DNA from: PFJX01 sp964542455
GTDB lineage: Bacteria > Pseudomonadota > Gammaproteobacteria > Burkholderiales > Thiobacillaceae
NCBI GenBank assembly: GCA_964542455.1
Contig: CAZIUC010000008.1
Coordinates: 62,001 to 126,000 of the forward strand
Reading direction: 5' to 3'
DNA length: 64,000 nt
A model generated the notes under the pieces. It was not told where the DNA came from. It did no database searches and saw only the letters and a program-made list of their open reading frames with translations. The first letter of the stretch is position 1; each line of letters begins with the position of its first letter. A program made the translations under genes and the position numbers. Shown one piece after another: positions 17,654 through 29,771 of this stretch.

Positions 17654-17840
17654 CGCTTGTTACCTCGAATCGTTCGCCGCGCTCACGCGTGAAGGCGGAG
17701 CCGGCGGAATCAAGCCGTTATCGGCGGGTCATGGATATTCTTTAGGGCACGAGCCGCGGTGCTACCATCCTCCGCGAGCTGGCCTGGGACAGCACTGCAT
17801 TTCCCGCCCCAGACCGGCAGAACCAATCCAGAGTTGCCTC

Positions 17841-20030
<2,190 letters not shown>

Positions 20031-20081
20031 CCAACTGCTATAAATGAAGGGTCCGGGCCGGACAGCAGCGGGAGAGGCAGG

Positions 20082-20483
20082 ATGAAACGCAGGATCAAAC
20101 GTAGAGTGTTGCTCATGGGCATGGCGGTCGCGGCCGGTTTTCCGGTGGCCGCGCTTGCTCAGGGGAGCGGCAAGGTGGATCGCCATGGTTATCACTATTC
20201 CAATGGAAGTCGTGACGCTCAGGAGTCGGATCTAGCCGATCTGATTCAGGAAGCGCCGGAGATGCGGATCGATGACGAGACTCACGGCAAGTCTTCCAAC
20301 TTGCTCAACAAACTCAAGGGGATAGCCTCGGATCTGAGTTCCCGCGTAGAGGTAGTCGCCGCAATTGATCAGGCGTGGAAACTGGAGCTATCGCAATCCG
20401 AGCCGCTCAGCCTGGGCGCGACCGGCCATCCCAAGGCAAACGCGAACAAACCGGCGGGTGTGGCTCTGCGCCTGAAATTCTGA
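20082..20483 (+). CDS. Putative secreted protein of unknown function
   Basis: A 133-residue protein with a twin-basic N-terminus (KRRIKRR), a hydrophobic core and an AALAQ cleavage site near residue 27. The mature part is polar and without a recognised motif; it ends in VALRLKF, whose terminal phenylalanine and alternating pattern recall an outer-membrane strand end. GGGAGAGGCAGG precedes the ATG. It lies alone, downstream of recQ. No function can be assigned. Confidence 0.6.
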   Translation: MKRRIKRRVLLMGMAVAAGFPVAALAQGSGKVDRHGYHYSNGSRDAQESDLADLIQEAPEMRIDDETHGKSSNLLNKLKGIASDLSSRVEVVAAIDQAWKLELSQSEPLSLGATGHPKANANKPAGVALRLKF

Positions 20484-20498
20484 GGGATCACCCAACCC

Positions 20499-20557
20499 TG
20501 TAGCGCCGGCGTCCTTGCCGGCGTCTTTCGTAGGGGCGACCGACCGGTCGCCCCTAC
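20499..20557. repeat. Two adjacent intergenic palindromes
   Basis: TGTAGCGCCGGC with its return half (20499-20524) is followed by a perfect palindrome GTAGGGGCGACC/GGTCGCCCCTAC at 20530-20557. They lie between the convergent ends of the secreted-protein gene and the pseudouridine synthase gene. Confidence 0.7.
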
Positions 20558-20571
20558 TACATTTCCGTCCC

Positions 20572-21309
20572 TCAAAATCGTTCGTGCTCGCCCAGATAGC
20601 GCCAGTTCCCCATCGGCAGATGGCCCAGCATGATGCGGCCGATGCGGACCCGCTTCAGGCCAACCACTCTTAGCCCGACCAACTCGCACATGCGGCGAAT
20701 CTGGCGTTTGCGGCCTTCCTTGAGGATGAAGCGCAGTTGGTCTTCGTTCTGCCAGACCACCTGGGCGGGACGCAGTTTCTGGCCATCGAGCGAGAGGCCG
20801 TGGTTGAGCAGTTTCATGCCCTGGTCATCGAGACGGCCTTCCACCCGCACCAGGTATTCCTTCTCGATATCGGAATCGTCGCCGATGAGTTGTTTGGCGA
20901 TGCGTCCATCCTGGGTCAGCACGAGCAGGCCGGTGGAGTCGATGTCGAGTCGGCCCGCCGGGGCCAGGCCCTTGATGTGGGTGGGCTGAAACGCCGGGCC
21001 ACCACCTTCGGACCAGAGGTTCTCCGGGATGATCAGCGTGACGGCGGGGGTATAGCCGGGCTCCGGCTGCCCGGAGACAAAACCGATCGGCTTGTTCAAC
21101 AGGATGGTGACGCGCGCCTGCTGCTGTTGGCTGGCTTCGTTCGCCAGTTTGATCTCGCAGCCCGGGTCCACGCGCGTGCCGAGTTCGCTGATGCGCCGGC
21201 CGTCGACGAACACCTGGCCTTTCGCGATGAAGGCGTCGGCCTCGCGGCGCGAGCAGATGCCGCGTTCGGACATGAGTTTGGACAGGCGGATGAGATCGGG
21301 TTGGTTCAT
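20572..21309 (-). CDS. rluF: RluF-type 23S rRNA pseudouridine synthase
   Basis: A 245-residue RsuA/RluB/E/F-family enzyme. Residues about 6-50 are an S4 RNA-binding domain (IRLSKLMSERGICSRREADA). The catalytic domain has GRLDIDSTGLLVLTQDG, whose aspartate is catalytic, and the C-terminal GRKRQIRRMCELVG motif. The length and VTILLNKPIGFVSGQPE region fit RluF, which modifies U2604 of 23S rRNA; RluB or RluE cannot be fully excluded. The ATG at 21309 is chosen over upstream in-frame starts because the S4 domain begins right after it. It is divergent from the phosphoribulokinase gene. Confidence 0.85.
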   Translation of the reverse strand: MNQPDLIRLSKLMSERGICSRREADAFIAKGQVFVDGRRISELGTRVDPGCEIKLANEASQQQQARVTILLNKPIGFVSGQPEPGYTPAVTLIIPENLWSEGGGPAFQPTHIKGLAPAGRLDIDSTGLLVLTQDGRIAKQLIGDDSDIEKEYLVRVEGRLDDQGMKLLNHGLSLDGQKLRPAQVVWQNEDQLRFILKEGRKRQIRRMCELVGLRVVGLKRVRIGRIMLGHLPMGNWRYLGEHERF

Positions 21310-21430
21310 GGCGAAGGGGTGAAAGATCGGGGGCCATATGGTAGCCCGAGACGGCGCGTGGCCCCGCGCTTCAGCTACACTCCGACCGACATATCCTTTT
21401 CGTTCTGGCCAATCGGGGGAGAAGCCAACC

Positions 21431-22369
21431 ATGTCCAAGCAACATCCCATCGTCGCCGTGACCGGCTCATCTGGCGCCGGTTTGTCCACCGTCCGACACG
21501 CATTCAAGTTCATTTTCCAACGCCTCGGCCTGACGCCCAGCATCGTTCACGGCGATGGCTTCCGGCGCTATACCGAGCGACAGTTTGCCGCACTGCTCGA
21601 TGAAGCACGCATCAGCGGTCGCCGTTTCTCCTGGTTCGGGCCCGAGTGCAATCACTTCCAGGAACTGGAAGCTTTCTTCAAAACCTATGGCGAATGCGGC
21701 AGCGGCGTCTATCGCCAGTACGCGCATAACGCCGACCATGCGCTGGAACTGGGTGTGCCGGCTGGCGAGTTCACAGACTGGAAGCCATTGCCGCCGGGCA
21801 GCGACCTGCTGTTCTACGAAGGCCAACATGGCGGCTTGATGGCCAATACCTGGACCCGCCGCAAGGTGGATTCACGGCATTTTCCATCCGAGATCGATCG
21901 CCGTGTTGGCAACCAGGGGATTGACGTGGCGCAGCATGTGGATCTGCTGATCGGCGTGGCACCGGCAATCAACCTGGAGTGGATACAGAAGATCCACCGT
22001 GATTGCGACAAGGGCATCTGCTCACCCGAGGAATCGTTGGAAACCATCCTGCGCCGCATGGATGACTATATCCATTACATCGTCCCGCAGTTTGGTTTGA
22101 CCGACATCAACATCCAGCGCATGCCGCTGGTGGACACCTCCAACCCCTTCATCGCGCGGGACGTTCCTGTCGCTGACGAATCGATCTGCATCATCCATTT
22201 CCGTGACAGCAAGCGCTATGACTTCCCCGGCATGCTCAAGCGCATTCCCGGCGCCCATATGTCGCGTCCGACCACGATGGTGATTCCTTGCGGCATGCTG
22301 CGTCAGGCCCTGGAAGTAATCTGCTCTCCCATCCTGGCCGAGTTCATCGAGGCACGAAACGAAGCGTAG
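21431..22369 (+). CDS. Phosphoribulokinase-family protein (divergent)
   Basis: A 312-residue protein of the class I proteobacterial phosphoribulokinase family, which phosphorylates ribulose 5-phosphate in the Calvin cycle. The nucleotide loop TGSSGAGLST (11-20) has leucine where the family normally has threonine; D42 in HGDGFRRY fits the catalytic base. INLEWIQKIHRD, DYIHYIVPQF and LVDTSNPFIARDVP are conserved. Compared with canonical PRK it has about 18-26 extra residues after FYEGQHGG (about 137-162), and the EGLHG motif reads EGQHG. No other Calvin cycle gene is near. It may be a working PRK, or a paralog like enteric PrkB with another role. Start has no strong ribosome site. Confidence 0.82.
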   Translation: MSKQHPIVAVTGSSGAGLSTVRHAFKFIFQRLGLTPSIVHGDGFRRYTERQFAALLDEARISGRRFSWFGPECNHFQELEAFFKTYGECGSGVYRQYAHNADHALELGVPAGEFTDWKPLPPGSDLLFYEGQHGGLMANTWTRRKVDSRHFPSEIDRRVGNQGIDVAQHVDLLIGVAPAINLEWIQKIHRDCDKGICSPEESLETILRRMDDYIHYIVPQFGLTDINIQRMPLVDTSNPFIARDVPVADESICIIHFRDSKRYDFPGMLKRIPGAHMSRPTTMVIPCGMLRQALEVICSPILAEFIEARNEA

Positions 22370-22526
22370 ACCTCAAGCGTGTCGAATTGAACAATCCCGT
22401 AAAATTCTGGCTTACCAGCGGGTGCGTAGCGGACTGACCCGAATGGTGAGGGCTATCGAAGGCACGAACGCAACTATCCATGAGGCTTTCCGAGGGCAAA
22501 CGAGCGGTCAGCCGCCGTTTCCAGAT

Positions 22527-22769
22527 TCAAGTGCCCCGCTGTTTTGCGCCACGCCTCAGCATATCGATATACAACGCCTCCACACGCTCCCGTGCCCACG
22601 GGGTGCGACGGAGAAACTTGAGGCTCGACGCGATACTGGGATCTTGGGTAAAGCAGCGGATATTGATTTTCCGCCCCAACGCATCCCAGCCATGGAACGA
22701 AACCAGTTCGTTCAATAACTGTTCAAGCGTGACGCCGTGGAGTGGGTTTTTTGGCTGAGTCTCGTTCAT
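22527..22769 (-). CDS. VF530-family (DUF2132) small DNA-binding protein
   Basis: An 80-residue protein with the VF530 pattern throughout: NPLHGVTLEQLLNELV, INIRCFTQDPSIASSLKFLR and TPWARERVEALY. Members are small helical proteins with a reported DNA-binding-like fold; cellular role is unclear. It is followed by a phnA-like gene upstream on the same strand, 34 bases away. Confidence 0.85.
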   Translation of the reverse strand: MNETQPKNPLHGVTLEQLLNELVSFHGWDALGRKINIRCFTQDPSIASSLKFLRRTPWARERVEALYIDMLRRGAKQRGT

Positions 22770-22803
22770 TGTTCTAAACCACGTCGGACAGCACCGCAGG
22801 CAT

Positions 22804-23142
22804 CTACAGCTTCTTCACGAATTCAGACTTCAACTGCATGGCGCCGATGCCATCGATCTTGCAGTCGATATCGTGATCGCCCTCGACCAGGCGGATGTTT
22901 TTTACTTTTGTGCCAACTTTGACCACTAACGATGTGCCTTTGACTTTCAGGTCTTTGATCACGCTCACGCTATCACCGTCCACCAGTACGTTGCCATTGG
23001 CATCACGCACGACGCGCTGATCATCGCCGCTTTCCGCTACTTCCCGCGACCACTCGTGCGCGCATTCCGGACAAACGAACATATCGCCGTCTTCGTAGGT
23101 GAATTCCGAACCGCACTTGGGACAGGGGGGCAAGGTGCTCAT
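22804..23142 (-). CDS. PhnA/YjdM-family zinc-ribbon protein
   Basis: A 112-residue protein. The N-terminus is a zinc ribbon with two CxxC pairs (PCPKCGSE and FVCPECAHEW); the rest is the PhnA/YjdM domain, with DANGNVLVDGDSVSVIKDLKVKG and a C-terminal DHDIDCKIDGIGAMQLKSEFVKK. Despite the old 'alkylphosphonate uptake' name, no phosphonate role is established for the family. AGAGGAAAC lies before the ATG. Confidence 0.9.
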   Translation of the reverse strand: MSTLPPCPKCGSEFTYEDGDMFVCPECAHEWSREVAESGDDQRVVRDANGNVLVDGDSVSVIKDLKVKGTSLVVKVGTKVKNIRLVEGDHDIDCKIDGIGAMQLKSEFVKKL

Positions 23143-23234
23143 GATTTGTTTCCTCTGGCGGGCACAGACTGAAGCGGCCTGCCTGTGTCCGTTTCCCTCG
23201 CGGTGCTAGCCCGATGCCAGCCCACTCAGAAACG

Positions 23235-23260
23235 GAAAAGGCCCGCATCGCTGCGGGCCT
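23235..23260 (-). terminator. Intrinsic terminator after tRNA-Asn
   Basis: On the minus strand a 9-bp GC-rich stem (AGGCCCGCA / TGCGGGCCT) with a 4-base loop is followed by TTTT. It lies 16 bases beyond the 3' end of the tRNA and in front of the phnA-like gene. Confidence 0.85.
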
Positions 23261-23275
23261 AAGTCTTTGATTATT

Positions 23276-23351
23276 TGGCTCCCCGACCTGGGCTCGAACC
23301 AGGGACACACGGATTAACAGTCCGTTGCTCTACCAACTGAGCTATCGAGGA
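23276..23351 (-). tRNA. tRNA-Asn (anticodon GTT)
   Basis: A 76-base cloverleaf on the minus strand including encoded CCA. The acceptor stem pairs TCCTCGA with TCGGGGA, the D-arm is GCTCAGTTGGTAGAGC, the anticodon loop reads CTGTTAA with GTT, and the T-arm contains GGTTCGAGCCC. A terminator hairpin follows closely. Confidence 0.97.
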
Positions 23352-23429
23352 ATTGGGAGGCCGCGATAATAAGGACGGAGCGGCTTCCGGTCAATATCCG
23401 GAGCGGGTTTTCGCCTGTTTATTTGTGCT

Positions 23430-24620
<1,191 letters not shown>

Positions 24621-24868
24621 GATTTAGCCCTTACTAGATAGCAACGCGGCGGGTTGCACTGAAATGCCAGCCCGGATAGTGCATAAATTCGCGTGATGAT
24701 CGCGCTGTCCATTGTTTGTAATAGGAATTTTGCGAAGAAGCGGCGTAGTGACTCATACGCCCGACTGAGCAAAGCTTTCCAGTACGGACAAGGGGCAAGC
24801 GAGGGTGCGCGTCAATATATGCAATATCCGGGCTAAGATTGCCCGTTTTTTAGCGCGCGGATTCTAAC

Positions 24869-26899
24869 TTGGCGATTACTTATCCCAATAGCCCTTTTGC
24901 ACTGCATCAACCGTTCCCGCCGGCTGGCGACCAACCTGTTGCAATAGAGCAACTGATCAGCGGGATAGATGCGGGCATGCGTTTCCAGACCCTGCTCGGG
25001 GTAACCGGCTCGGGCAAGACCTACACCATGGCCAACGTCATCGCCCGCCTGGGCCGCCCGGCCTTCGTGATGGCGCCGAACAAGACGCTGGCGGCACAGT
25101 TGTATTCCGAGTTCCGCGAGTTTTTCCCGGACAACGCGGTCGAGTATTTCGTCTCCTACTACGACTACTACCAGCCCGAGGCCTATGTGCCCTCGCGCGA
25201 CCTGTTCATCGAGAAGGATTCCAGCATCAACGAGCACATCGAACAGATGCGGCTCTCCGCCACCAAGGCGCTGCTGGAGCGGGAAGACAGCGTGATCGTC
25301 GCCACCGTCTCGGCCATCTACGGCATCGGCGACCCGGTCGATTACCACGGCATGATCCTGCACCTCAGGCAGGGCGAGCGCATCGAGCAACGGGCGATAC
25401 TCCGCCGGCTCACCGAGATGCAGTACACGCGCAACGAGATGGAATTCAAGCGCGGCGTGTTCCGGGTGAAGGGTGACGTGATCGACATCTTCCCGGCTGA
25501 ACACGCGGAAACCGCCGTGCGCGTCTCGCTGTTCGATGACGAGGTGGAAAGCATCTGCCTGTTCGACCCGCTCACCGGCCAGGTGCTGCACAAGGCCGCG
25601 CGCTTCACCGTCTACCCCTCCAGCCATTACGTCACGCCGCGCGACGTGGTGCTGAAGGCGGTGGACAAGATCAAGCTGGAACTGGCGGAACGCCTGGAGT
25701 TCTTCCACAAGAACAACAAGTTGGTGGAAGCGCAGCGCATCGAACAGCGCACCCGTTTCGACCTGGAACTGCTGGCCGAACTCGGTTTCTGCAAGGGCAT
25801 CGAGAACTACTCGCGGCATCTGTCCGGACGCAACCCGGGCGACCCGCCGCCGACCCTGATCGATTATTTGCCGCCCAACGCGGTGATGTTCATCGACGAA
25901 TCGCACGTCACCGTGCCGCAGGTGGGCGGCATGTACAAGGGCGACCGCGCGCGCAAGGAAAACCTGGTCGATTACGGCTTTCGCCTACCCTCGGCGCTGG
26001 ACAACCGGCCGCTCAGGTTCGACGAGTTCGAAAAAATCATGCGCCAGACCGTGTTCGTCTCCGCCACCCCCAGCACCTACGAAAAGGAACACCAGCAGCA
26101 GGTGGTGGAACAGGTGGTGCGCCCCACCGGCCTGATCGACCCGACCATCGAAATCCGCCCGGTCGGCACCCAGGTGGACGACCTCATGTCCGCCATCAAC
26201 GAGCGCACCGCGCGCGGCGAGCGGGTGATGGCTACCACCCTGACCAAGCGCATGTCGGAGCAACTCACCGAATACCTCTCCGAACACGGCATCCGGGTGC
26301 GCTACCTGCACTCGGACATCGACACCGTCGAGCGGGTGGAAATCATCCGCGATCTCCGTTTGGGCGTGTTCGACGTGCTGGTCGGCATCAACCTGTTGCG
26401 TGAAGGCCTGGATATTCCAGAAGTCTCCCTGGTCGCCATCCTCGACGCCGACAAGGAAGGCTTTCTGCGTTCCGAGCGCTCCTTGATCCAGACCATCGGC
26501 CGCGCCGCCCGCCACCTCAACGGCACCGCGATTCTCTATGCCGACCGCATCACCGACTCGATGCGCCGAGCCATCGACGAAACCGACCGCCGCCGCGCCA
26601 AACAGATCGCCTTCAACCTGGCCCACGGCATCACCCCCAAGGGCGTGGTCAAACGCATCAAGGACATCATCGACGGCATCTACAACCCTGACGCCGCCAA
26701 CCAGGAACTGAAAGCCGCGCAAGGCCGGGCGAAATACGAAGTCATGAGCGAGAAAGATCTGGCGCGCGAAATCAAGCGCCTGGAAAAAGACATGCTCAGC
26801 GCCGCGAAGAACCTGGAATTTGAGAAGGCGGCGGAACTGCGCGACAAGTTGCATGACTTGAAGAAACAACTGTTTGGTGTCGAAGAACACGACGAGTGA
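24869..26899 (+). CDS. uvrB: Excinuclease ABC subunit B
   Basis: A 676-residue UvrB, the damage-verifying helicase-like subunit of nucleotide excision repair. Walker A is GVTGSGKT, the beta-hairpin region contains YYDYYQPEAYVP, the DEAD-like box is FIDESH, and motif VI is QTIGRAARH. The C-terminal UVR domain (EKDMLSAAKNLEFEKAAELRD) that contacts UvrC/UvrA is present, so the protein is full length. The start is a TTG at 24869; the N-terminal PFPPAGDQPVAIEQL matches the usual start region and no better ATG exists upstream. I see no clear LexA-type CTGT-N8-ACAG box in the 248 bases upstream. Confidence 0.95.
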   Translation: MAITYPNSPFALHQPFPPAGDQPVAIEQLISGIDAGMRFQTLLGVTGSGKTYTMANVIARLGRPAFVMAPNKTLAAQLYSEFREFFPDNAVEYFVSYYDYYQPEAYVPSRDLFIEKDSSINEHIEQMRLSATKALLEREDSVIVATVSAIYGIGDPVDYHGMILHLRQGERIEQRAILRRLTEMQYTRNEMEFKRGVFRVKGDVIDIFPAEHAETAVRVSLFDDEVESICLFDPLTGQVLHKAARFTVYPSSHYVTPRDVVLKAVDKIKLELAERLEFFHKNNKLVEAQRIEQRTRFDLELLAELGFCKGIENYSRHLSGRNPGDPPPTLIDYLPPNAVMFIDESHVTVPQVGGMYKGDRARKENLVDYGFRLPSALDNRPLRFDEFEKIMRQTVFVSATPSTYEKEHQQQVVEQVVRPTGLIDPTIEIRPVGTQVDDLMSAINERTARGERVMATTLTKRMSEQLTEYLSEHGIRVRYLHSDIDTVERVEIIRDLRLGVFDVLVGINLLREGLDIPEVSLVAILDADKEGFLRSERSLIQTIGRAARHLNGTAILYADRITDSMRRAIDETDRRRAKQIAFNLAHGITPKGVVKRIKDIIDGIYNPDAANQELKAAQGRAKYEVMSEKDLAREIKRLEKDMLSAAKNLEFEKAAELRDKLHDLKKQLFGVEEHDE

Positions 26900-26901
26900 A
26901 C

Positions 26902-26932
26902 CTGTAGCGCAGGCTGGAAGCCCGCGCTACAG
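26902..26932. repeat. Short palindrome (TGTAGCGC family)
   Basis: CTGTAGCGC and GCGCTACAG flank AGGCTGGAAGCCC directly after the uvrB stop. It is a short variant of the repeat at 4680. It may end uvrB transcription, but no T-run is present. Confidence 0.65.
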
Positions 26933-26987
26933 ACGAGCGCTGGTTTTACGATAAGGTACTAACCGACAGCACCCCCGGAGCAGCGCC

Positions 26988-27554
26988 ATGAACGCCGACC
27001 TCGCCTATCAGCCCAGCCTCTACGATCAGCTTTGCGATCTGCCGGAAGGGGTGACCGGGGAAATCCTCGGTGGGCAACTTCATTCCATGCCGCGTCCCAG
27101 CGGCCGGCATGGCGTCGCGGAACGTGGCTTGGGTATCGACCTCGGCGGCCCATTCGATTTCGGCCGTGGCGGCCCCGGTGGCTGGTGGATCATCACCGGA
27201 CCGGAAGTCCATTTCGTCCGCGACACCGAGGTCGCCGTGCCCGATCTGGCCGGCTGGCGGCGGGAGCGGATGCCGCAAATCCCGGATGACCATCGCTTCG
27301 AGGTGGTGCCGGATTGGATATGCGAAATCCTCTCACCCAGTACCGCGCGCAAGAATCGCTTCGTCAAACTGCCGATCTACGCGAAAGATGGGGTGGCGCA
27401 TGCCTGGCTGGTCGATCCGGAGGCGCACACGCTGGAAGCGTTCGAGCTGCGAGATGGCGGCTGGTTGCGCATCGCCGCTTTGCAAGACGACGCGCCGGTG
27501 CGCGTGGCGCCGTTCGACGCCATCGAGTTCTCGCTCACCGATCTCTGGGCTTGA
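26988..27554 (+). CDS. Uma2-family (DUF820) putative endonuclease
   Basis: A 188-residue protein with the Uma2 restriction-endonuclease-like pattern: an early glycine-rich EILGGQL, PEVHFVRDTEVAVPDLAGWRRER (catalytic aspartate region), VPDWICEILSPSTARKNRFVK (E and K of the PD-(D/E)xK-like site), and YAKDGVAHAWLVDPEAHTLEAFEL. These proteins are common in mobile or variable gene pools and their substrate is unknown. The gene lies 26 bases before the SWIM-domain gene, so they may be co-transcribed. Confidence 0.88.
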   Translation: MNADLAYQPSLYDQLCDLPEGVTGEILGGQLHSMPRPSGRHGVAERGLGIDLGGPFDFGRGGPGGWWIITGPEVHFVRDTEVAVPDLAGWRRERMPQIPDDHRFEVVPDWICEILSPSTARKNRFVKLPIYAKDGVAHAWLVDPEAHTLEAFELRDGGWLRIAALQDDAPVRVAPFDAIEFSLTDLWA

Positions 27555-27580
27555 CACACCCCGCGGCGGAATCACCCACC

Positions 27581-29275
27581 ATGCTCGACGACCTGATCAC
27601 CCCCCACTGCCTCTATGAACTCGCCGGCGCCGCCGCCTTCCAGCGCGGCGAGGCGTATTTCTCGGAAGGCGCGGTCGGGCACCTGGTCGCCGATGACGAC
27701 CTCATCACGGCGCGGGTCCGGGGCACGGAAAGCTATCAGGTCGAGTTGAGCGACGACGACGGCGAACTGGCCTATGACTGCACCTGCCCGCGCGCGGCCG
27801 ACGGGTATTTCTGCAAGCACTGCGTGGCGGTGGGGCTGGCCTGGCTGACGCAGCGCGCCAGGGCGGCGGAAAGTGGGCGGGACGACGACCCCGGCAAGCT
27901 GATCCACGACTACCTCGCCGCGCAGCCCGCCGAGACTCTGGCGCTGTTGCTCCTGGATGCAGCCCGGCGCGACGAGAGTTTGCACCAGTCGCTACTGCTC
28001 AAGGCCCGTAGCGGTGGCAAGGATGCCGCCGCTGGACTGCGGGATGCCATCGATCAGGCGACAACGCTTCGCGGCGAGGACAGTTGGGCCGATGCCCAGC
28101 TCTATGCGGACAGGATCGAGCGGGTGGTCGATGCTCTGGTCGATCTGCTGGCGCCTGAGATGACAACGGAATTGGCGGCGGAACTGGTCGATCTGGCCGA
28201 ATTCGCCATCGAGCGGGTGGAAGCGCTCATGGGCCAGGTGGATGAAGAGGGTGAATTCAGCGAAAGCCTGGAAGAACTCTGCCGATTGCACCTGGAGGCC
28301 TGCGAGCTGGCCGCGCCGGACCCGGTGGATCTGGCTCAGCGCCTGTTCGATCTGGAGTTGAATTTGCCTTTCCAGATATGCCAGATGGATGTGTCCACCC
28401 ATCAAACAATATTGGGCGAGTCGGGCTTGCGCGCCTACCGGAAACTGGCCGAGGCCGCCTGGGCGAAAGCCCGGCCGGGCGACTATCGCATCACCGCCAT
28501 CATGGAGCGCCTGGCGCGGCTTTCCGGCGATGTCGATGAATTGCTGGCGGTGAAGGCGCGCGATCTGAGCTCGGCTTATCGCTACCTGGTGATAGCCGAA
28601 ATCCTGACCGAAGCCGGCCGTGACGACGAGGCCCTGGAATGGGCGGAACGCGGCGGGCGCGCTTACCCGAAACAACCGGACAACCGTTTGCGCGATTTCC
28701 TGGTGGCTGTTTATCTGCGGCGGCAACGTTTCGATGAGGCGGTGGCGCTGACCTGGGTCCAGTTCGAGGAGCGCCCCACGCTGGAGCATTACCAGAAACT
28801 GAGCAAAGTCGCCGCCCAGGTCGGCATCTGGCTTGCGCGGCGGGAAAGGGCGCTGACGTTGATCGATAGCATGATCCGGCGTGAAGCCGAGTCCACGAAT
28901 GCCTGGAAACCGCAACCCTCGCGACCCGATTTCTCGCCGCGAGTGGCCATAGCGCTCTGGGAAGATGATCTGGACACGGCATGGAGCGTCGTCAATCAAG
29001 GCCTCTGCGACCGGCGCCTGCTGATCACCCTGGCCGGCAAGTTGGAGGCCGCGCGGGCGGAGGATGCCGTCGCCCTCTACCAGCGCGTGGTGCCCCCCAT
29101 CGTCGAGCAGACCAACAACCATGCCTACGCGGAAGCCACCGCGCTGGTGCGCCGGATCGGCGCGCTGTTGCAGACGCGGCGGAAAGCGCCGGAATTCGCC
29201 GATTACCTGATCACCCTGCGCACTCGCTACAAAGCCAAGCGAAACTTCATCAAGCTGCTCGACACCGTGTCGTGA
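27581..29275 (+). CDS. SWIM zinc-finger protein with helical repeat region
   Basis: A 564-residue protein. Residues about 62-80 carry a SWIM zinc finger, CTCPRAADGYFCKHC (CxC...CxH), a predicted nucleic-acid or protein binding module. The remainder is largely alpha-helical and tetratricopeptide-like, rich in acidic residues and leucine (for example YRYLVIAEILTEAGRDDEAL), as in the uncharacterised bacterial SWIM proteins with a DUF6880-type tail. The start at 27581 matches the family N-terminus (LITPHCLYELAGAAAFQRGE); the upstream frame is antisense or overlapping to the Uma2 gene. Function unknown. Confidence 0.85.
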   Translation: MLDDLITPHCLYELAGAAAFQRGEAYFSEGAVGHLVADDDLITARVRGTESYQVELSDDDGELAYDCTCPRAADGYFCKHCVAVGLAWLTQRARAAESGRDDDPGKLIHDYLAAQPAETLALLLLDAARRDESLHQSLLLKARSGGKDAAAGLRDAIDQATTLRGEDSWADAQLYADRIERVVDALVDLLAPEMTTELAAELVDLAEFAIERVEALMGQVDEEGEFSESLEELCRLHLEACELAAPDPVDLAQRLFDLELNLPFQICQMDVSTHQTILGESGLRAYRKLAEAAWAKARPGDYRITAIMERLARLSGDVDELLAVKARDLSSAYRYLVIAEILTEAGRDDEALEWAERGGRAYPKQPDNRLRDFLVAVYLRRQRFDEAVALTWVQFEERPTLEHYQKLSKVAAQVGIWLARRERALTLIDSMIRREAESTNAWKPQPSRPDFSPRVAIALWEDDLDTAWSVVNQGLCDRRLLITLAGKLEAARAEDAVALYQRVVPPIVEQTNNHAYAEATALVRRIGALLQTRRKAPEFADYLITLRTRYKAKRNFIKLLDTVS

Positions 29276-29412
29276 ACGAACATCACGCCCATCAAGCCGT
29301 CTGACAGACGCGGGTTTAACTCCCTGAAAAATAAGGCTATGCTGGAAGTCGGAAGAACGGTGGCGAGAATCGCTTGCTTAACCTGTCCGGCGTTTCAGTA
29401 AAGGAGATTCAA

Positions 29413-29757
29413 ATGGCCATTTCCAGTGTCTCAACCTCTTCTCAGGCCTTGGCCAGCTATGCCGCGCAACTGCAGGCGGTTCAATCGAGAGGCCGCCCTC
29501 AGGAAGCCGAGCCGAAAGCCCAGGAACAGGGTGAAAGCTCGGAAAGCAAGGACCGCGTGACCTTGAGCGCGCAATCCGCCCAGGGCGCCAGTCAAACCAA
29601 AGAATTACAGGCGAACCGGAATAGCGAGGCTGAGCGCACCGCCAATACGCAGGCAGTGGAACGCAAGCAACAGGTCAGTACGCAAGATACACAGTCCGCC
29701 ACAAGCAAATCAGTTACCCAGGCATTGGAAGCCTACGTTCAGACCTCGCTGGTCTGA
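29413..29757 (+). CDS. Low-complexity protein upstream of FlaG-like gene
   Basis: A 114-residue, Gln/Ser/Ala/Glu-rich, probably disordered protein without cysteine. It has a strong AAGGAG ribosome site 6 bases before the ATG. It begins AISSVSTSSQALASYAAQLQA and contains DRVTLSAQSAQ, resembling the D-x-V-x-L-S stretches of some flagellar regulators, but that similarity is short. It lies 14 bases before a FlaG-like gene, suggesting a flagella-linked role that cannot be proved here. Confidence 0.6.
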   Translation: MAISSVSTSSQALASYAAQLQAVQSRGRPQEAEPKAQEQGESSESKDRVTLSAQSAQGASQTKELQANRNSEAERTANTQAVERKQQVSTQDTQSATSKSVTQALEAYVQTSLV

Positions 29758-29771
29758 ACTGAAGAAGCATC

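Noticed and set aside
24621..24868. LexA (SOS) box upstream of uvrB
   Set aside because: No CTGT-N8-ACAG or close variant is visible in the divergent region, so SOS control is not claimed.
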